Source: Filimonas effusa (GTDB taxonomy: Bacteria; Bacteroidota; Bacteroidia; Chitinophagales; Chitinophagaceae). From it: DNA of 64,000 bases. The stretch lies in assembly GCF_004118675.1 (NCBI RefSeq), contig NZ_SDHZ01000001.1:310001-374000 (forward strand), in the 5' to 3' direction. This document shows, in pieces, positions 8,969 to 19,000 of this stretch; position 1 is the stretch's first letter, and each line of letters starts with the position of its first letter. The notes under the pieces are model-generated. The model searched no databases, had not been told where the DNA came from, and was given only the letters and a program-made list of their open reading frames with translations. Both the position numbers and the translations under genes were made by a program.

Positions 8969-11900
8969 ATGCATTTAACTGCTAAACTTCTTCGTGTCAT
9001 GAAGTTAATGTCTATCCTGCTCCTGGTTGGCGCGCTACATGCCAGCGCTGCATCCTGGTCTCAGAAAGTGTCTTTTTCAGGCAAAAACGTTTCTCTGGAA
9101 GCCGCATTCTCTGCTATTGAAAAGCAAACCGGTTATGTTCTGTTCTATGACTACAGGCAAATTGCCGGGGCTAAACTCATTTCCCTTGACGTGAAAGACG
9201 AGCCCCTCTTATCCTTTTTAAATTTGTGCTTCAAATCACAGCCATTTGGATATTTGATCGAAGACAAAACAATTATTGTTACACGCAATAGCGAAAAACA
9301 TAATAGGATAACGGCAATTGTTGAAAATGTGCCGCTACCTCCCAAAGATGTATCCGGTATCGTTAGCGGCGACAACGGGGTTTTAAACGGTGCATCAGTC
9401 GTTATAAAGCGCACGGGTCTTGTAGCAACCACCAATACAAAGGGACAGTTTACCATATCAGGCGTAAATGAAAACGATACCCTGATCATCACCTATATCG
9501 GGTACCAGCAGGAAAAGGTTGCGGTAGCTGGAACAAACTTTGTCTCTGTAACATTAAAAATTGCTTCAGGTAAGCTGGATGAGGTTCAGGTATTGGGCTA
9601 TGGGGGATCTACCACCCGAAGGCTTAATACAGGCTCCGTTACAAAAGTCACTGCAGACGATATTGCTAAGAACCCTGTTGGTAATGTGCTGCAGGCGCTG
9701 GCCGGACGTACAGCCGGCATGAGTATTAGTCAGGCGAACGGACTGCCTGGTGGAGATGTTACTTTTCAGGTGCGCGGACAAAATTCTATTACAGCAAATT
9801 CATACACCAGTGCCCCTCTTGTAGTCGTTGATGGCGTACCGTATCCCAACGCACCCATCAACCATCCCGATATGATGGGCGTTACCAATAATATCCCAGG
9901 CCCTAACGGCTTTGGTAGTTCTTTGTATAACCTGAACCCGGCCGATATAGAAAGCATTGATATCTTGAAAGATGCTGACGCTACGGCTATTTATGGTTCA
10001 CGGGCAGCCAACGGCGTGATGCTCATCACCACCAAAAAAGGAAAGCAGGGTAAAACCAAGGTCGACGCCAATGTGAATGGAGGTGTTGCTATGAATAACC
10101 GGCGTGTGGAGCTTTTATCCACGCCGGAATACCGGGCTTTGCGCAAAGAGGCCTATCAAAACGCAGGTATAGTACCTACGGCAGCTAATGCCCCCGATTT
10201 ATTTACATGGGATAGTACAAAAACTACCGACTGGCAAAAGGAACTGGTAGGACATACCGCTAATATTGTTGATGCCAATTTATCCATGTCGGGCGGAGCA
10301 GGAGGTACTTCCTTTTTGATTGCAGGAAATTACCACTATGAAAATACCATCTATGCAGACAGGCGCGGATCTAATAAGGCGGGCGCACACTATTCGTTGA
10401 ATCACACATCAAATTCAGGAAAGTTTAATATCGCCTTATCGGGAATGGTGAACACCACCCAAACAAAATTACCGAACGGGGCTTATGGCAGTTTAGCATA
10501 TACACTTCCTCCCAACTTTAATCCATACGATGCTGCGGGCAATTTAAACTGGAGTTACAGTGGCGGCAACCCTTATGGATCGATGAGAACTTCCTATAGT
10601 GCCAAAACGTTAAGCCTTACCTCCAACTTGTTACTTCGTTATACCATACTACCGGGCCTCGAGGCCAGAACTTCATTCGGATTAACGAATGTTACCTCTG
10701 AGCAGCAGCTCATTTTCCCGAAGGCGGCACTGGACCCGTCCAACACATTTGCGCAATCGTACAACAGGTATAACTCTTCACGCAACCGTACAGTAAACGT
10801 AGAGCCTCAAATCCAGTACTCCGGTAATTTGCTCAAAGGCAGGTTTAACATACTGGCAGGTAGCACTATCATGAAAACAGTTGGGGAAATGCCTGTTTAT
10901 ATCACTGCCACAGGCTTCTCATCAGACGCCTATATCAATAATCTGGCGCTGGCAAGCACCTATACTACCGGCACAGGCTACAACGCTTACCAGTATGCCT
11001 CATTCTTTGGACGCGCCAACTATATCTGGAATTCCAGGTATATCATCAACGGCTCTTTCCGGAGAGATGGATCTTCGAGGTTTGGCCCTGACAGGCGCTT
11101 TGGAAACTTTGGAGCCATAGGTGCTGCATGGATCTTTTCAAATGAAACATTCATGAAGAATATTCCTTTCCTGAGTTTTGGTAAATTAAGAGGTAGCATA
11201 GGATGGGTAGGATCTGACAACGTTCCGAATTATAAATTTATCAGCACCTACACTGCCACTACCTACCCCTACGGCACGGCCGCCGGAATGGCGCCTGCAC
11301 AATTGGATAATCCTGATTTCGGATGGGAGGCTACCCAAAAACTGGAAGGCGCCATAGAATTAGGTTTCTTTAAAGATCGTATCCTGCTTTCCGCTTCGGT
11401 GTATCGCAATCGCACCGGTAATCAACTGGTCGATTATCCCGTGAGTACACAAACAGGATTTACTTCTTTCACCAATAACCTTACCAGCGCACTCGTGCAG
11501 AACAGTGGTTTTGAAATTGAGCTTACTACTACCAATATTCAAAACACAAAACTGAAATGGAGTACATCTTTGAACCTGAGCCTTCCCAGGAATAAATTGC
11601 TGAAGTTCGATGGCATCGAAAAAACCAGCTATGCAAACAGTATGGTGGTGGGTAACCCGCTTTTAGCCTATTATGCCCTCCATTATACAGGCAATAATGC
11701 GAATGGTATACCGCAGTATGAAGATGTCAACAAAAATGGTGTAATAGATTATTCCGGCGGCCTGGCAGCTTACAACAAAGGCGATAAAGTGTTGGTAGGA
11801 GCCGGTTACGCCACCTGTTTCGGTGGATTGAACAATAGCATCAGCTATAAAAATATACAACTCGATTTCCTGTTCCAATATACGCTGGGTGCAAAAAAGC

Positions 11901-12274
11901 CTACCTACCTGTCTAATTCATTTCAAACAGGACAGATGTATAATGTTCCTAAAAAAACAGTGGAGGCCTATCGCTCCCTCGGATTGGCAAAAGCATTTAT
12001 CAGGCCTTCGTTTTCAACAGACTGGTATAATTACACCCTGTTAAGCGATGCTGTTTATATGGATGCATCCTTCCTCCGGCTTACCAACGTATCAATATCC
12101 TATAACTTTAAGCCTGCTACGCTAAAGCAATTACACATCACTGGAGCCAGGGTTTACCTGCAGGCGCAAAACCTTTTCGTAATTACCAACTACAAAGGAT
12201 TTGACCCGGAAACAGGCATCAATTCCGTTCCCCCCTTGCAGAGGCTGGTTGGCGGTCTTCAATTCTCACTCTAA
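8969..12274 (+). CDS. SusC/RagA-family TonB-dependent transporter with STN signalling domain
   Basis: 1101 residues. A signal peptide (to about residue 28) is followed by an STN (secretin/TonB N-terminal) domain at ~35-105 (VSLEAAFSAIEKQTGYVLFY). A carboxypeptidase-regulatory-like beta-sandwich at ~127-200 comes next, then a TonB-box-like segment (KLDEVQVLGYG). The plug runs to ~350 (LVVVDGVPYP, NPADIESIDILKDADATAIYG, SRAANGVMLITTKKG) and a 22-strand outer-membrane barrel ends in aromatic LQFSL. SusC proteins import oligosaccharides across the outer membrane with a SusD lid. The STN domain contacts a FecR anti-sigma factor, linking transport to transcription. The SusD gene follows after 11 bp. 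No enzyme gene is adjacent, so the substrate cannot be inferred; the nearby sigma and FecR genes are the likely regulators. Confidence 0.93.
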   Translation: MHLTAKLLRVMKLMSILLLVGALHASAASWSQKVSFSGKNVSLEAAFSAIEKQTGYVLFYDYRQIAGAKLISLDVKDEPLLSFLNLCFKSQPFGYLIEDKTIIVTRNSEKHNRITAIVENVPLPPKDVSGIVSGDNGVLNGASVVIKRTGLVATTNTKGQFTISGVNENDTLIITYIGYQQEKVAVAGTNFVSVTLKIASGKLDEVQVLGYGGSTTRRLNTGSVTKVTADDIAKNPVGNVLQALAGRTAGMSISQANGLPGGDVTFQVRGQNSITANSYTSAPLVVVDGVPYPNAPINHPDMMGVTNNIPGPNGFGSSLYNLNPADIESIDILKDADATAIYGSRAANGVMLITTKKGKQGKTKVDANVNGGVAMNNRRVELLSTPEYRALRKEAYQNAGIVPTAANAPDLFTWDSTKTTDWQKELVGHTANIVDANLSMSGGAGGTSFLIAGNYHYENTIYADRRGSNKAGAHYSLNHTSNSGKFNIALSGMVNTTQTKLPNGAYGSLAYTLPPNFNPYDAAGNLNWSYSGGNPYGSMRTSYSAKTLSLTSNLLLRYTILPGLEARTSFGLTNVTSEQQLIFPKAALDPSNTFAQSYNRYNSSRNRTVNVEPQIQYSGNLLKGRFNILAGSTIMKTVGEMPVYITATGFSSDAYINNLALASTYTTGTGYNAYQYASFFGRANYIWNSRYIINGSFRRDGSSRFGPDRRFGNFGAIGAAWIFSNETFMKNIPFLSFGKLRGSIGWVGSDNVPNYKFISTYTATTYPYGTAAGMAPAQLDNPDFGWEATQKLEGAIELGFFKDRILLSASVYRNRTGNQLVDYPVSTQTGFTSFTNNLTSALVQNSGFEIELTTTNIQNTKLKWSTSLNLSLPRNKLLKFDGIEKTSYANSMVVGNPLLAYYALHYTGNNANGIPQYEDVNKNGVIDYSGGLAAYNKGDKVLVGAGYATCFGGLNNSISYKNIQLDFLFQYTLGAKKPTYLSNSFQTGQMYNVPKKTVEAYRSLGLAKAFIRPSFSTDWYNYTLLSDAVYMDASFLRLTNVSISYNFKPATLKQLHITGARVYLQAQNLFVITNYKGFDPETGINSVPPLQRLVGGLQFSL

Positions 12275-12285
12275 AAAAAACTATT

Positions 12286-13704
12286 ATGCAAGCACAACAT
12301 ATAAAAAGCCTTATCTATAGCTGCTTAACTTTAGGCATACTGATGGCCGGAACCGGATGCAGTAAATTCCTGGAGCCCGATTATAAAACCAATGTCACTA
12401 CCGACGTTATTTTCAGCAGTGATGGAAACGCCCAGGCTGCCATTAATGGCGTATACGCCACTATGGCCAATAATCAAACCACTAATGGCGAAATAACCCG
12501 TTCAACGGGTATGGCCGCAGATGAACTGTCTTACTATACAGCCAGCATCGTCTACGATCAGTTTGCAAGTAACAATTTACTGGTGAACAACGACAACCTG
12601 AATACGTTCTGGGTTCACTTCTACAGTGTGATTTACCAGTCTAATTCCATCATTGAAAATGCGGGTGCTTCTTCCGGCCTTTCGGCTGCCTTTCAAAAGC
12701 AGATTATAGGAGAAGCCTATTTCTTAAGGGCATTCAGCCACTTTTACCTGGTGAATCTGTTTGGACCTGTACCATTGATAACCACTATAGAAAAAAATGT
12801 AACACTCTACGCACCCAGGGCCAGCGAGGCCGATGTTTATACCCAGATAAAAGCCGACCTGGTAATGGCTATGAATAACCTGCCTGCTGATTATACGATC
12901 TCCGGGGGCAAACGCACCCGGGCCAATAAATGGGCCGCAGCAGCTTTGCTCGCAAGGGTATACCTCTATACGAAAGACTGGGCTAATGCCGAGGCGATGG
13001 CTACACAGGTTTTAGCCAACACCGGTTTGTATAAAATACAAGCCACTGCCGATATCAATAAAGCATTTCAGAATGGTAACAGCGAATCTATTTTAGAACT
13101 TGATCGCACCCCTTTTTCTAATTATACCAACGAAGGAAGCGCATTTGTAACAACAATAGGCACTGCCGCTATACTGCGATATCCGATGAATACCGAACTG
13201 GTCAGCAGCTTTGAAAGCGGCGATCTCAGGAAAACAAACTGGATTCTTCAGGGTGCCAGTGTAAGTACTCCCTCCAAGTATAAACTAAATGCTGCACCTG
13301 CCACTGCCGCCCTGGGCGAAAACTACCTGTTACTGCGCGTCGCGGAATTGTATCTAATCCGTGCAGAAGCAAAGGTGCAACAAGATAATTTCACGGGTGG
13401 GGCAGATGATATTAATGTGATCAGAAACCGTGCAGGGCTTAAAAATAGTACAACAATGACAGACAGGGCCTCCTCTATGCTGGCTATTGAAAATGAGCGC
13501 AGACATGAGTTGTTTTGTGAGTGGGGACACCGCTGGTTCGACTTAAAACGCTGGCCCGGTTTAACGGCCGGAAACAAAACCAGGGCGGATGATATTTTAG
13601 GTAAGCTCAAAGCAGGCTGGAAAACAACGGCTACCTTATTCCCGATACCACAAATTCCAAGAAGCAACAACCCCAATCTAACGCAGAATGACGGGTATAA
13701 TTAA
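12286..13704 (+). CDS. SusD/RagB-family surface glycan-binding lipoprotein
   Basis: 472 residues with a lipoprotein signal (LGILMAGTGCSKFLEP, lipid-bearing cysteine near residue 25). It has SusD hallmarks: an N-terminal segment ending QAAINGVYATM, the TPR-like IIGEAYFLRAFSHFYLVNLFG, RANKWAAAALLARVYLYT, and the C-terminal LRVAELYLIRAEAKVQ and ERRHELFCEWGHRWFDLKRW. Length is at the shorter end of the family. It acts as the lid that captures glycan on the cell surface and hands it to the SusC encoded 11 bp upstream, with which it forms an operon. A strong terminator follows. Specificity is unknown. Confidence 0.92.
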   Translation: MQAQHIKSLIYSCLTLGILMAGTGCSKFLEPDYKTNVTTDVIFSSDGNAQAAINGVYATMANNQTTNGEITRSTGMAADELSYYTASIVYDQFASNNLLVNNDNLNTFWVHFYSVIYQSNSIIENAGASSGLSAAFQKQIIGEAYFLRAFSHFYLVNLFGPVPLITTIEKNVTLYAPRASEADVYTQIKADLVMAMNNLPADYTISGGKRTRANKWAAAALLARVYLYTKDWANAEAMATQVLANTGLYKIQATADINKAFQNGNSESILELDRTPFSNYTNEGSAFVTTIGTAAILRYPMNTELVSSFESGDLRKTNWILQGASVSTPSKYKLNAAPATAALGENYLLLRVAELYLIRAEAKVQQDNFTGGADDINVIRNRAGLKNSTTMTDRASSMLAIENERRHELFCEWGHRWFDLKRWPGLTAGNKTRADDILGKLKAGWKTTATLFPIPQIPRSNNPNLTQNDGYN

Positions 13705-13712
13705 AAAACAAA

Positions 13713-13748
13713 CAGCATCAGGCCCACTACTTGTTGGGCCTGATGCTG
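13713..13748. terminator. Bidirectional terminator between SusD and the ECF sigma gene
   Basis: A perfect 14-bp stem: CAGCATCAGGCCCA (13713-13726) / TGGGCCTGATGCTG (13735-13748) with an 8-nt loop. It is flanked by A-rich sequence on the left and TATTGTTTGTTT on the right, so it can act for both convergent genes. Confidence 0.85.
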
Positions 13749-13769
13749 TATTGTTTGTTTGCGTATTCG

Positions 13770-14345
13770 TTACCAGAAGAATTTTCTCGCCAGCAGCGAA
13801 GCAAGCGCCAATCGATAGCCATTCCTGACCAGGTAATCCCTTATATCATTCAGTGCTTTTTGCAGGTGGTTTTTTATTGTATTTCTCGATAAACCTGTTG
13901 CTGCGGCTATTTCATCAACATTCATATTCTCCCTGCGGCTCAACAGGTAAATTTTACGGGGCTGCGCCGGCAGTTCTAATACCGCCTTTTCAATAAGTTG
14001 TTGCACGGTTCTTTCACCCATTAACTCCTCAATCTGATCACTTTCCTTAGCACTATGTTTGTAGAGCTCGGCAGCCAGCTTGCTATCCAGCGCCGCTCGT
14101 TTTAATAACCCAATCGCAAGATTTCTGGCAATACGAAAAATATAGCCGTCTATATTCTCAACAACCCGCAGGTCTTTCCTTTTCCGCCAGAGTATCAGGA
14201 ACAACTCCTGCGTTACTTCTTCTGTCAGGTACTCGGATTTCGTGATAAAATAAATATACTCATGCACCCTTTTTGCATACGTCTCAAACAGCTTACGAAA
14301 GCTGCTTTCATCTCCCGCCTGTTCCGATGAAAGGTCAATTACCAT
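13770..14345 (-). CDS. ECF RNA polymerase sigma factor
   Basis: 191 residues from the ATG at 14345; a GTG two codons upstream is the alternative start. Region 2 covers residues ~10-85 (FRKLFETYAKRVHEYIYFI, EEVTQELFLILWRKRKDL, NIDGYIFRIARNLAI). Region 4 covers ~120-175 (LPAQPRKIYLLSRRENMNVDEIAAATGLSRNTIKNHLQKAL). This is the Bacteroidota RpoE group that pairs with FecR and STN-type SusC. It converges on the SusD gene and is divergent from the FecR gene (263 bp apart). In most such loci sigma, FecR, SusC and SusD run in one direction, so this placement is unusual. It likely drives the SusC/SusD operon at 8969 when FecR releases it. Confidence 0.9.
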   Translation of the reverse strand: MVIDLSSEQAGDESSFRKLFETYAKRVHEYIYFITKSEYLTEEVTQELFLILWRKRKDLRVVENIDGYIFRIARNLAIGLLKRAALDSKLAAELYKHSAKESDQIEELMGERTVQQLIEKAVLELPAQPRKIYLLSRRENMNVDEIAAATGLSRNTIKNHLQKALNDIRDYLVRNGYRLALASLLARKFFW

Positions 14346-14566
14346 CCTCACTTTGTTGATCAGGCAATAATACCAAAATATTACGCTTCAACCATTTATG
14401 AAAGCTATTCCATTCATACAAAAATAAATCATATACGATAGCCGCTCAGTTACTTTCAACAATCCTCAGTATTTTTTCGTACTATTTCGGCCTGGCCCGT
14501 AACGATAAAATAAAAACCGGCGCCATTAGTACCTGGAAGCCCATAATAACCTCTTATTACAAGGCA

Positions 14567-14582
14567 ATAACAGAATTGTTAT
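14567..14582. promoter_or_regulatory. Inverted repeat upstream of FecR, possible operator
   Basis: ATAACA-gaat-TGTTAT, a perfect 6+6 palindrome ending 26 nt before the FecR ATG in the divergent sigma/FecR gap. It could bind a dimeric regulator; nothing more is known. Confidence 0.35.
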
Positions 14583-14608
14583 AGCGGCCACCATTAAACC
14601 ATCTTGAA

Positions 14609-15796
14609 ATGACTCCACAGGAACGCGCACATCAGCTATTTGAAAAGTACCTTGCCGGTACATGTACTCCCGGGGAATGGGATGAATTGTTGGCGCTTGT
14701 GGGTACGTTAGACGAAAATGATGGCGAAATGCTGACTGAGCCATTATACCAGGTCTGGCTAAAAACAGGCAAAAACGAACGCCACTCACAGGTGCCGCCT
14801 TTTAACCAGGAACAACTCTATCAATCTATTATAAAATCCGGCAAGGAAGACAGCAACACACCCGTTCGCCGGATAAAATGGTGGCGCATTGCGGCGGCTC
14901 TCATAGCGAGCCTGCTGGTGACAGCAGCGCTGCTCTATTATAACTACAACAGCCATCCCGCTTCGCACACGATGGCTGACACTGCTCCGGAAAACAAGAT
15001 AAAGCCAGGTGTAAACCAGGCGGTTTTAACGCTTTCTAACGGCCGGCAGATCATTTTAGACAGCACAGCTACTGGTACCATTAGCAAACAAGGAAACATT
15101 ACAGTCATCAACCTGAACGGACAACTCGCCTACAAAGCCGAAACCGGCAGCACTGCCATTGAAACAGTTTATAATACAGTAACAACAGCAAAAGCGAATC
15201 AATATCAACTCGTGTTGAGAGACGGCACCAGGGTTTGGCTTAACGCCTCCTCCTCTATACGCTTTCCAACGGAATTCACGGGTGCAATCCGTACTGTCGA
15301 AATCACCGGGGAAGCCTATTTTGAAGTGGCTGCCATGCCATCCCAACCCTTTCACGTGAAAACAAATGGTGTTGATATAGAAGTGCTGGGTACTCATTTT
15401 AATGTAAATGCCTATGCCGACGAAGCAGCTATCAGAACTTCTCTGTTGGAAGGCGCGGTAAAAATAACGGCCGGTAATAAATCGAATCTCCTGGCTCCCG
15501 GGCAGGAAGCAAATGTGCTGCCGTCCGGGGAAACAGCTGTACGAACTGGCAATGTAGCATTGGCTGTAGCATGGGTAAATGGCTATTTTCAGTTCGATCA
15601 GGCGCCCCTGCCCGTTATCATGCGCCAGGTTGGCCGATGGTACGATCTCGACATCAAATATGAAGGCCAGGTACCTGACAGGGTCTTTAAAGGAAAGATT
15701 CAACGAAGCCTCCCGCTTTCCGGTATCCTTAATCTTTTAAGAAAAGGAGATATTCAAATAAGATTGGAAGGCAAAACGCTCATCATCATGGGTTAA
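14609..15796 (+). CDS. FecR-family anti-sigma factor
   Basis: 395 residues from an ATG. A cytoplasmic N-terminal part (~1-85) with the anti-sigma segment (HQLFEKYLAGTCTPGEWDELLALV) precedes a single membrane helix at ~91-112 (RIAAALIASLLVTAALLYY). The periplasmic FecR domain follows (LRDGTRVWLNASSSIRFPTEF, VEITGEAYFEVA, FHVKTNGVDIEVLGTHFNV). The C-terminal DUF4974 region (~315-395, FQFDQAPLPVIMRQVGRWYD) contacts the STN domain of the SusC partner. It holds the ECF sigma inactive until the transporter signals substrate. It is divergent from its presumed sigma partner at 13770 and ~2.3 kb downstream of the SusC/SusD operon. Confidence 0.92.
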   Translation: MTPQERAHQLFEKYLAGTCTPGEWDELLALVGTLDENDGEMLTEPLYQVWLKTGKNERHSQVPPFNQEQLYQSIIKSGKEDSNTPVRRIKWWRIAAALIASLLVTAALLYYNYNSHPASHTMADTAPENKIKPGVNQAVLTLSNGRQIILDSTATGTISKQGNITVINLNGQLAYKAETGSTAIETVYNTVTTAKANQYQLVLRDGTRVWLNASSSIRFPTEFTGAIRTVEITGEAYFEVAAMPSQPFHVKTNGVDIEVLGTHFNVNAYADEAAIRTSLLEGAVKITAGNKSNLLAPGQEANVLPSGETAVRTGNVALAVAWVNGYFQFDQAPLPVIMRQVGRWYDLDIKYEGQVPDRVFKGKIQRSLPLSGILNLLRKGDIQIRLEGKTLIIMG

Positions 15797-16092
15797 GAAA
15801 CGCCTGCTGATTACCTGTCGGTCCGTCCTGGTATTGCAATACGGTTGTCCCGGTTGGGAATGGATATTGGCGCATCTTGGAAAAAGGATACGATAACCAG
15901 TAACGGTGTGCCCAATGTCATTGTGTTATCATAGGTGCATGTTCCGGAATAGGTAACGGGTGGTAAATGATTACGAGTTCCCGTAAGACAGATGCAATTT
16001 TCGCAGACTTACGTAGTACACCGGATGAACTGTGAAATAAAATGCCCCCGGCAGGTACAAGCTGCGGGGGCATTTTTATTCGTAAATAGCGG
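15797..16092. other. 296-bp gap between FecR and GH98
   Basis: No complete gene. On the minus strand a frame of about 65 codons (15811-16008) is open without an obvious start; its translation contains CTYDNTMTLGTPLL and ISIPNRDNRIAI. I do not recognise it. It may be a gene remnant or chance. The rest is the terminator at 16041-16079. Confidence 0.4.
16041..16079. terminator. Bidirectional terminator between FecR and GH98
   Basis: AATGCCCCCGGCAG (16041-16054) pairs with CTGCGGGGGCATT (16062-16074) with one bulged base, followed by TTTATT on the plus strand. On the minus strand the preceding AATAAAA gives a U-rich tail. It serves the convergent FecR and GH98 genes. Confidence 0.85.
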
Positions 16093-19000
16093 TTACTGTT
16101 TTACCAGTTTCAGCGATGCATGCCCGCCCTTGCTATTATAAATGTTGATGAAGTAAATTCCCGGTGCCAATGTTGCGGTATGTAACGCTTCTATATTGCT
16201 TTTTACACGCTGTGCGGTAATAGGCTTGCCTGAAGCGTCACTTAGTACGAGTTGATCCCCGGCTTTCCAGTAACTGCTTAACCTGACGGTTACATTACGT
16301 TGCGTAGGATTTGGATAAATTTCTATGCTATTGGCACTCTCTGTCAGTTTTAGATCCGTGTTATCGCTGGCTGGTGCTGTTATGCTCAGCAGCATACCGA
16401 TTGAACTGGCGGTGGTGGTACAGGCTGCTGGAGTGCCGTTCGTAAATGCTATGTAATCGATATTTCCCAGGCCCGTACTGCCTGTGGCTTCCAGTCTTAC
16501 ATCTGCTACGCCTGCGCCCGTAGTTGCCGTAACGGTAACGGTAGACCAGTTAGACCATGATCCCGTAGCGGGGAAGTTAATGGTAGCGATCGCCACGGCG
16601 CCGTTGATAAGTAGTCTTCCGGGGCGGGCGTCGGCACTCGCATAGCGGAAAGTAAATGTTTGGGAGCCGGCTGAGCTAAAGTTCACTTTCCAGTTGATAC
16701 CTGCGCCTGTGGCGTTGTTTGTATTGGCAAAGCCGCTACCTACGAAGCCGGGATAGTTATTCTCAACAACGCCGTCCAGGCTGCAGAAGCCGGTTTCATT
16801 TTCCTGTATGGCATAATTGGTTACGGCTGTTGCGCAATTCGCGGCTGTGCCACCCACTACCTCTACATAATCTACATTGGGGAGGCCGCTGGCTCCTGTT
16901 GCCTCTAACCTAACGTCGCTGATCCCTGGAATAGTATTGGCATACACGGTAACAGTACTCCAGGTGGTCCAGGAACCTGTCGATGGTAAACTGATATTGG
17001 CAGCAACGATCGAACCGTTTACCAGGAGATTGGCTGTCCTGGTGTCAATACCTGCATAACGGAAGGTAAACGATTTGGTTCCAACGGAAGCAAAGTTGAT
17101 TTTCCAATCGATTCCGGTTCCTGCCGCGTTGTTGGTATTGGCAAAGCCAGCTCCTGTATAGCCTGCGTTGTTGGTGTCTATGGTGCCATTTACATTGCAA
17201 AATCCGGTTGTATTTTCCTGGATGATATTACCGCCACTGCTAACCGGCTGTACTACTATATTGTCGAAATAAACGGAATAAGCCGCTGCCGCATTTGCCC
17301 GGAATTCAATAGTGTTGGTGCCGGCATTTAGTGTAATCGTTTGGGTATGTAACGCCCAGTTGCTATTGCTGTCTGTTTGGGTAAAGAGTGGTGTGCCAAC
17401 GGAAGTTCCATTCACATATAACCCGATGGTATTAACATTGCCGCCGGTTAATGAATACCTGGTTCTTAACTGGTAGGTGCCGCTATGTTGCAGGTAAATG
17501 CTGTCGCGGATGCTGGCAGCGGCATTGGTGCCAAAACGCAGGTAGCCCTGGCCGGTATAATTTCTTACTGTACCGCTCACGCCATTGATGGTATTCCCGC
17601 TTATACTTTTGTAGTCGAACAGCTCCGCTTCGTGTTGTAAGGGACCATTATACACAGCAGGGGCGCTGGGAGTAACTAACACGGAAGGCGTATAACTGGT
17701 AAGTCTCCCGGTTGCCGTGCCGGAACAATTGATGGTAATGTCCAGCGCCCCGTTGTGTTGTACCGTTAGCGTGAATACTCCCCCCGACCAGTTGCCGGAT
17801 ACAGTGCTGGCCTGGTGTGAGCCTCTTTCTGTAAAAGACCAGGTTGGCTGTGAACTCGCACCATAAATTTTGATGATGTCGGTCTTTAATGCTGTGTTAA
17901 CTTTATTGTCATAGTTATTCAGGTAGATGTTCAGTCGGTTCGCATACTCTTTTATGATGCCGGCGGAGTACTGCGAATAGCTTAACTCCATGGAACTACA
18001 GGTGTTGTATTTAAAAGGTATGGAAGCGGTTGCCGTTTCATTTGTTTTAAATGGATTGTAGGTTACCCAGCCGTTTTCATGGCGCCCCGCATACAGGGTG
18101 CCCATATATTCTGAAGGAAACAGGCTGTTGAATTCAGTCACTTTAGACGAGATGCTGGGCCATCTTGTGGCATAGGCCGATTTATTGATCTTTACCTGGA
18201 AAGAATTGGCATCTGTATCATCAAGTTGATAAGCAAGAGGTATCGATGGATACCGGCCCGTTTTCTTGAAGAAGCTTTTATTCAACTCGTAGTTGCCATC
18301 GGTATCCATCCGGTACAACCCTTCAAACAGCGTTTGGGGAGTGCTATACCGGTCTTGGTTGCTGCCACTGTTTACATCATTCACTATAACCACTTTTGTA
18401 CGGTCAATAACCTCTCTCCGGGTAGGAATGCGAACGGTGCCGTCTAGTACCTTACGAAAAAGATCTATACTGATATTGTGAAACTGGGGGTAAAACTCCC
18501 AGCGCCGCGTGGTAAATCCATCCGCTGTAGTTGCTGTACCAATTTCTCTTGAAGCATTGATGGGAATAGTTTCAGGGCCATCGATTACAGTTTCCCCTGT
18601 TAGCATAATATGTTCCAGGTGAGGTGCAAGGCCTGTTGCCAGCGTAAAGTTGGCATTGGTCCCCGTTGAATCAGACCATCCGGTTTCATCATAGCGGATT
18701 CCGTATTGGCCCGCATAACCCGACAGATATGCTCCTAGGCAGGTGCTTTCCATATCATACTGGTACGTTTGCTGCGTGTATTTTTCACAAAGAATATAAT
18801 TTTCTGTATAGTTTCTGCAGGCTGCCGCAAAGTCCGGGTTTCTTTTTAGCATGCCAATAGGGTTGATATTCGGATTCCACTGGTTGGGACACCAGCTTAC
18901 CACAAGGTAACCGCCATAGCGGTTGCTCAACTGAAGTAGCTTGGCAAAGAGCGCGATGCGGTCGGTCCACGCAGGAGAGAGAGGATCGTAGCTGTTTGAA

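Noticed and set aside
15056-15703. 215-codon minus-strand frame inside FecR
   Set aside because: Antisense shadow of FecR with cysteine- and phenylalanine-rich random-looking sequence.
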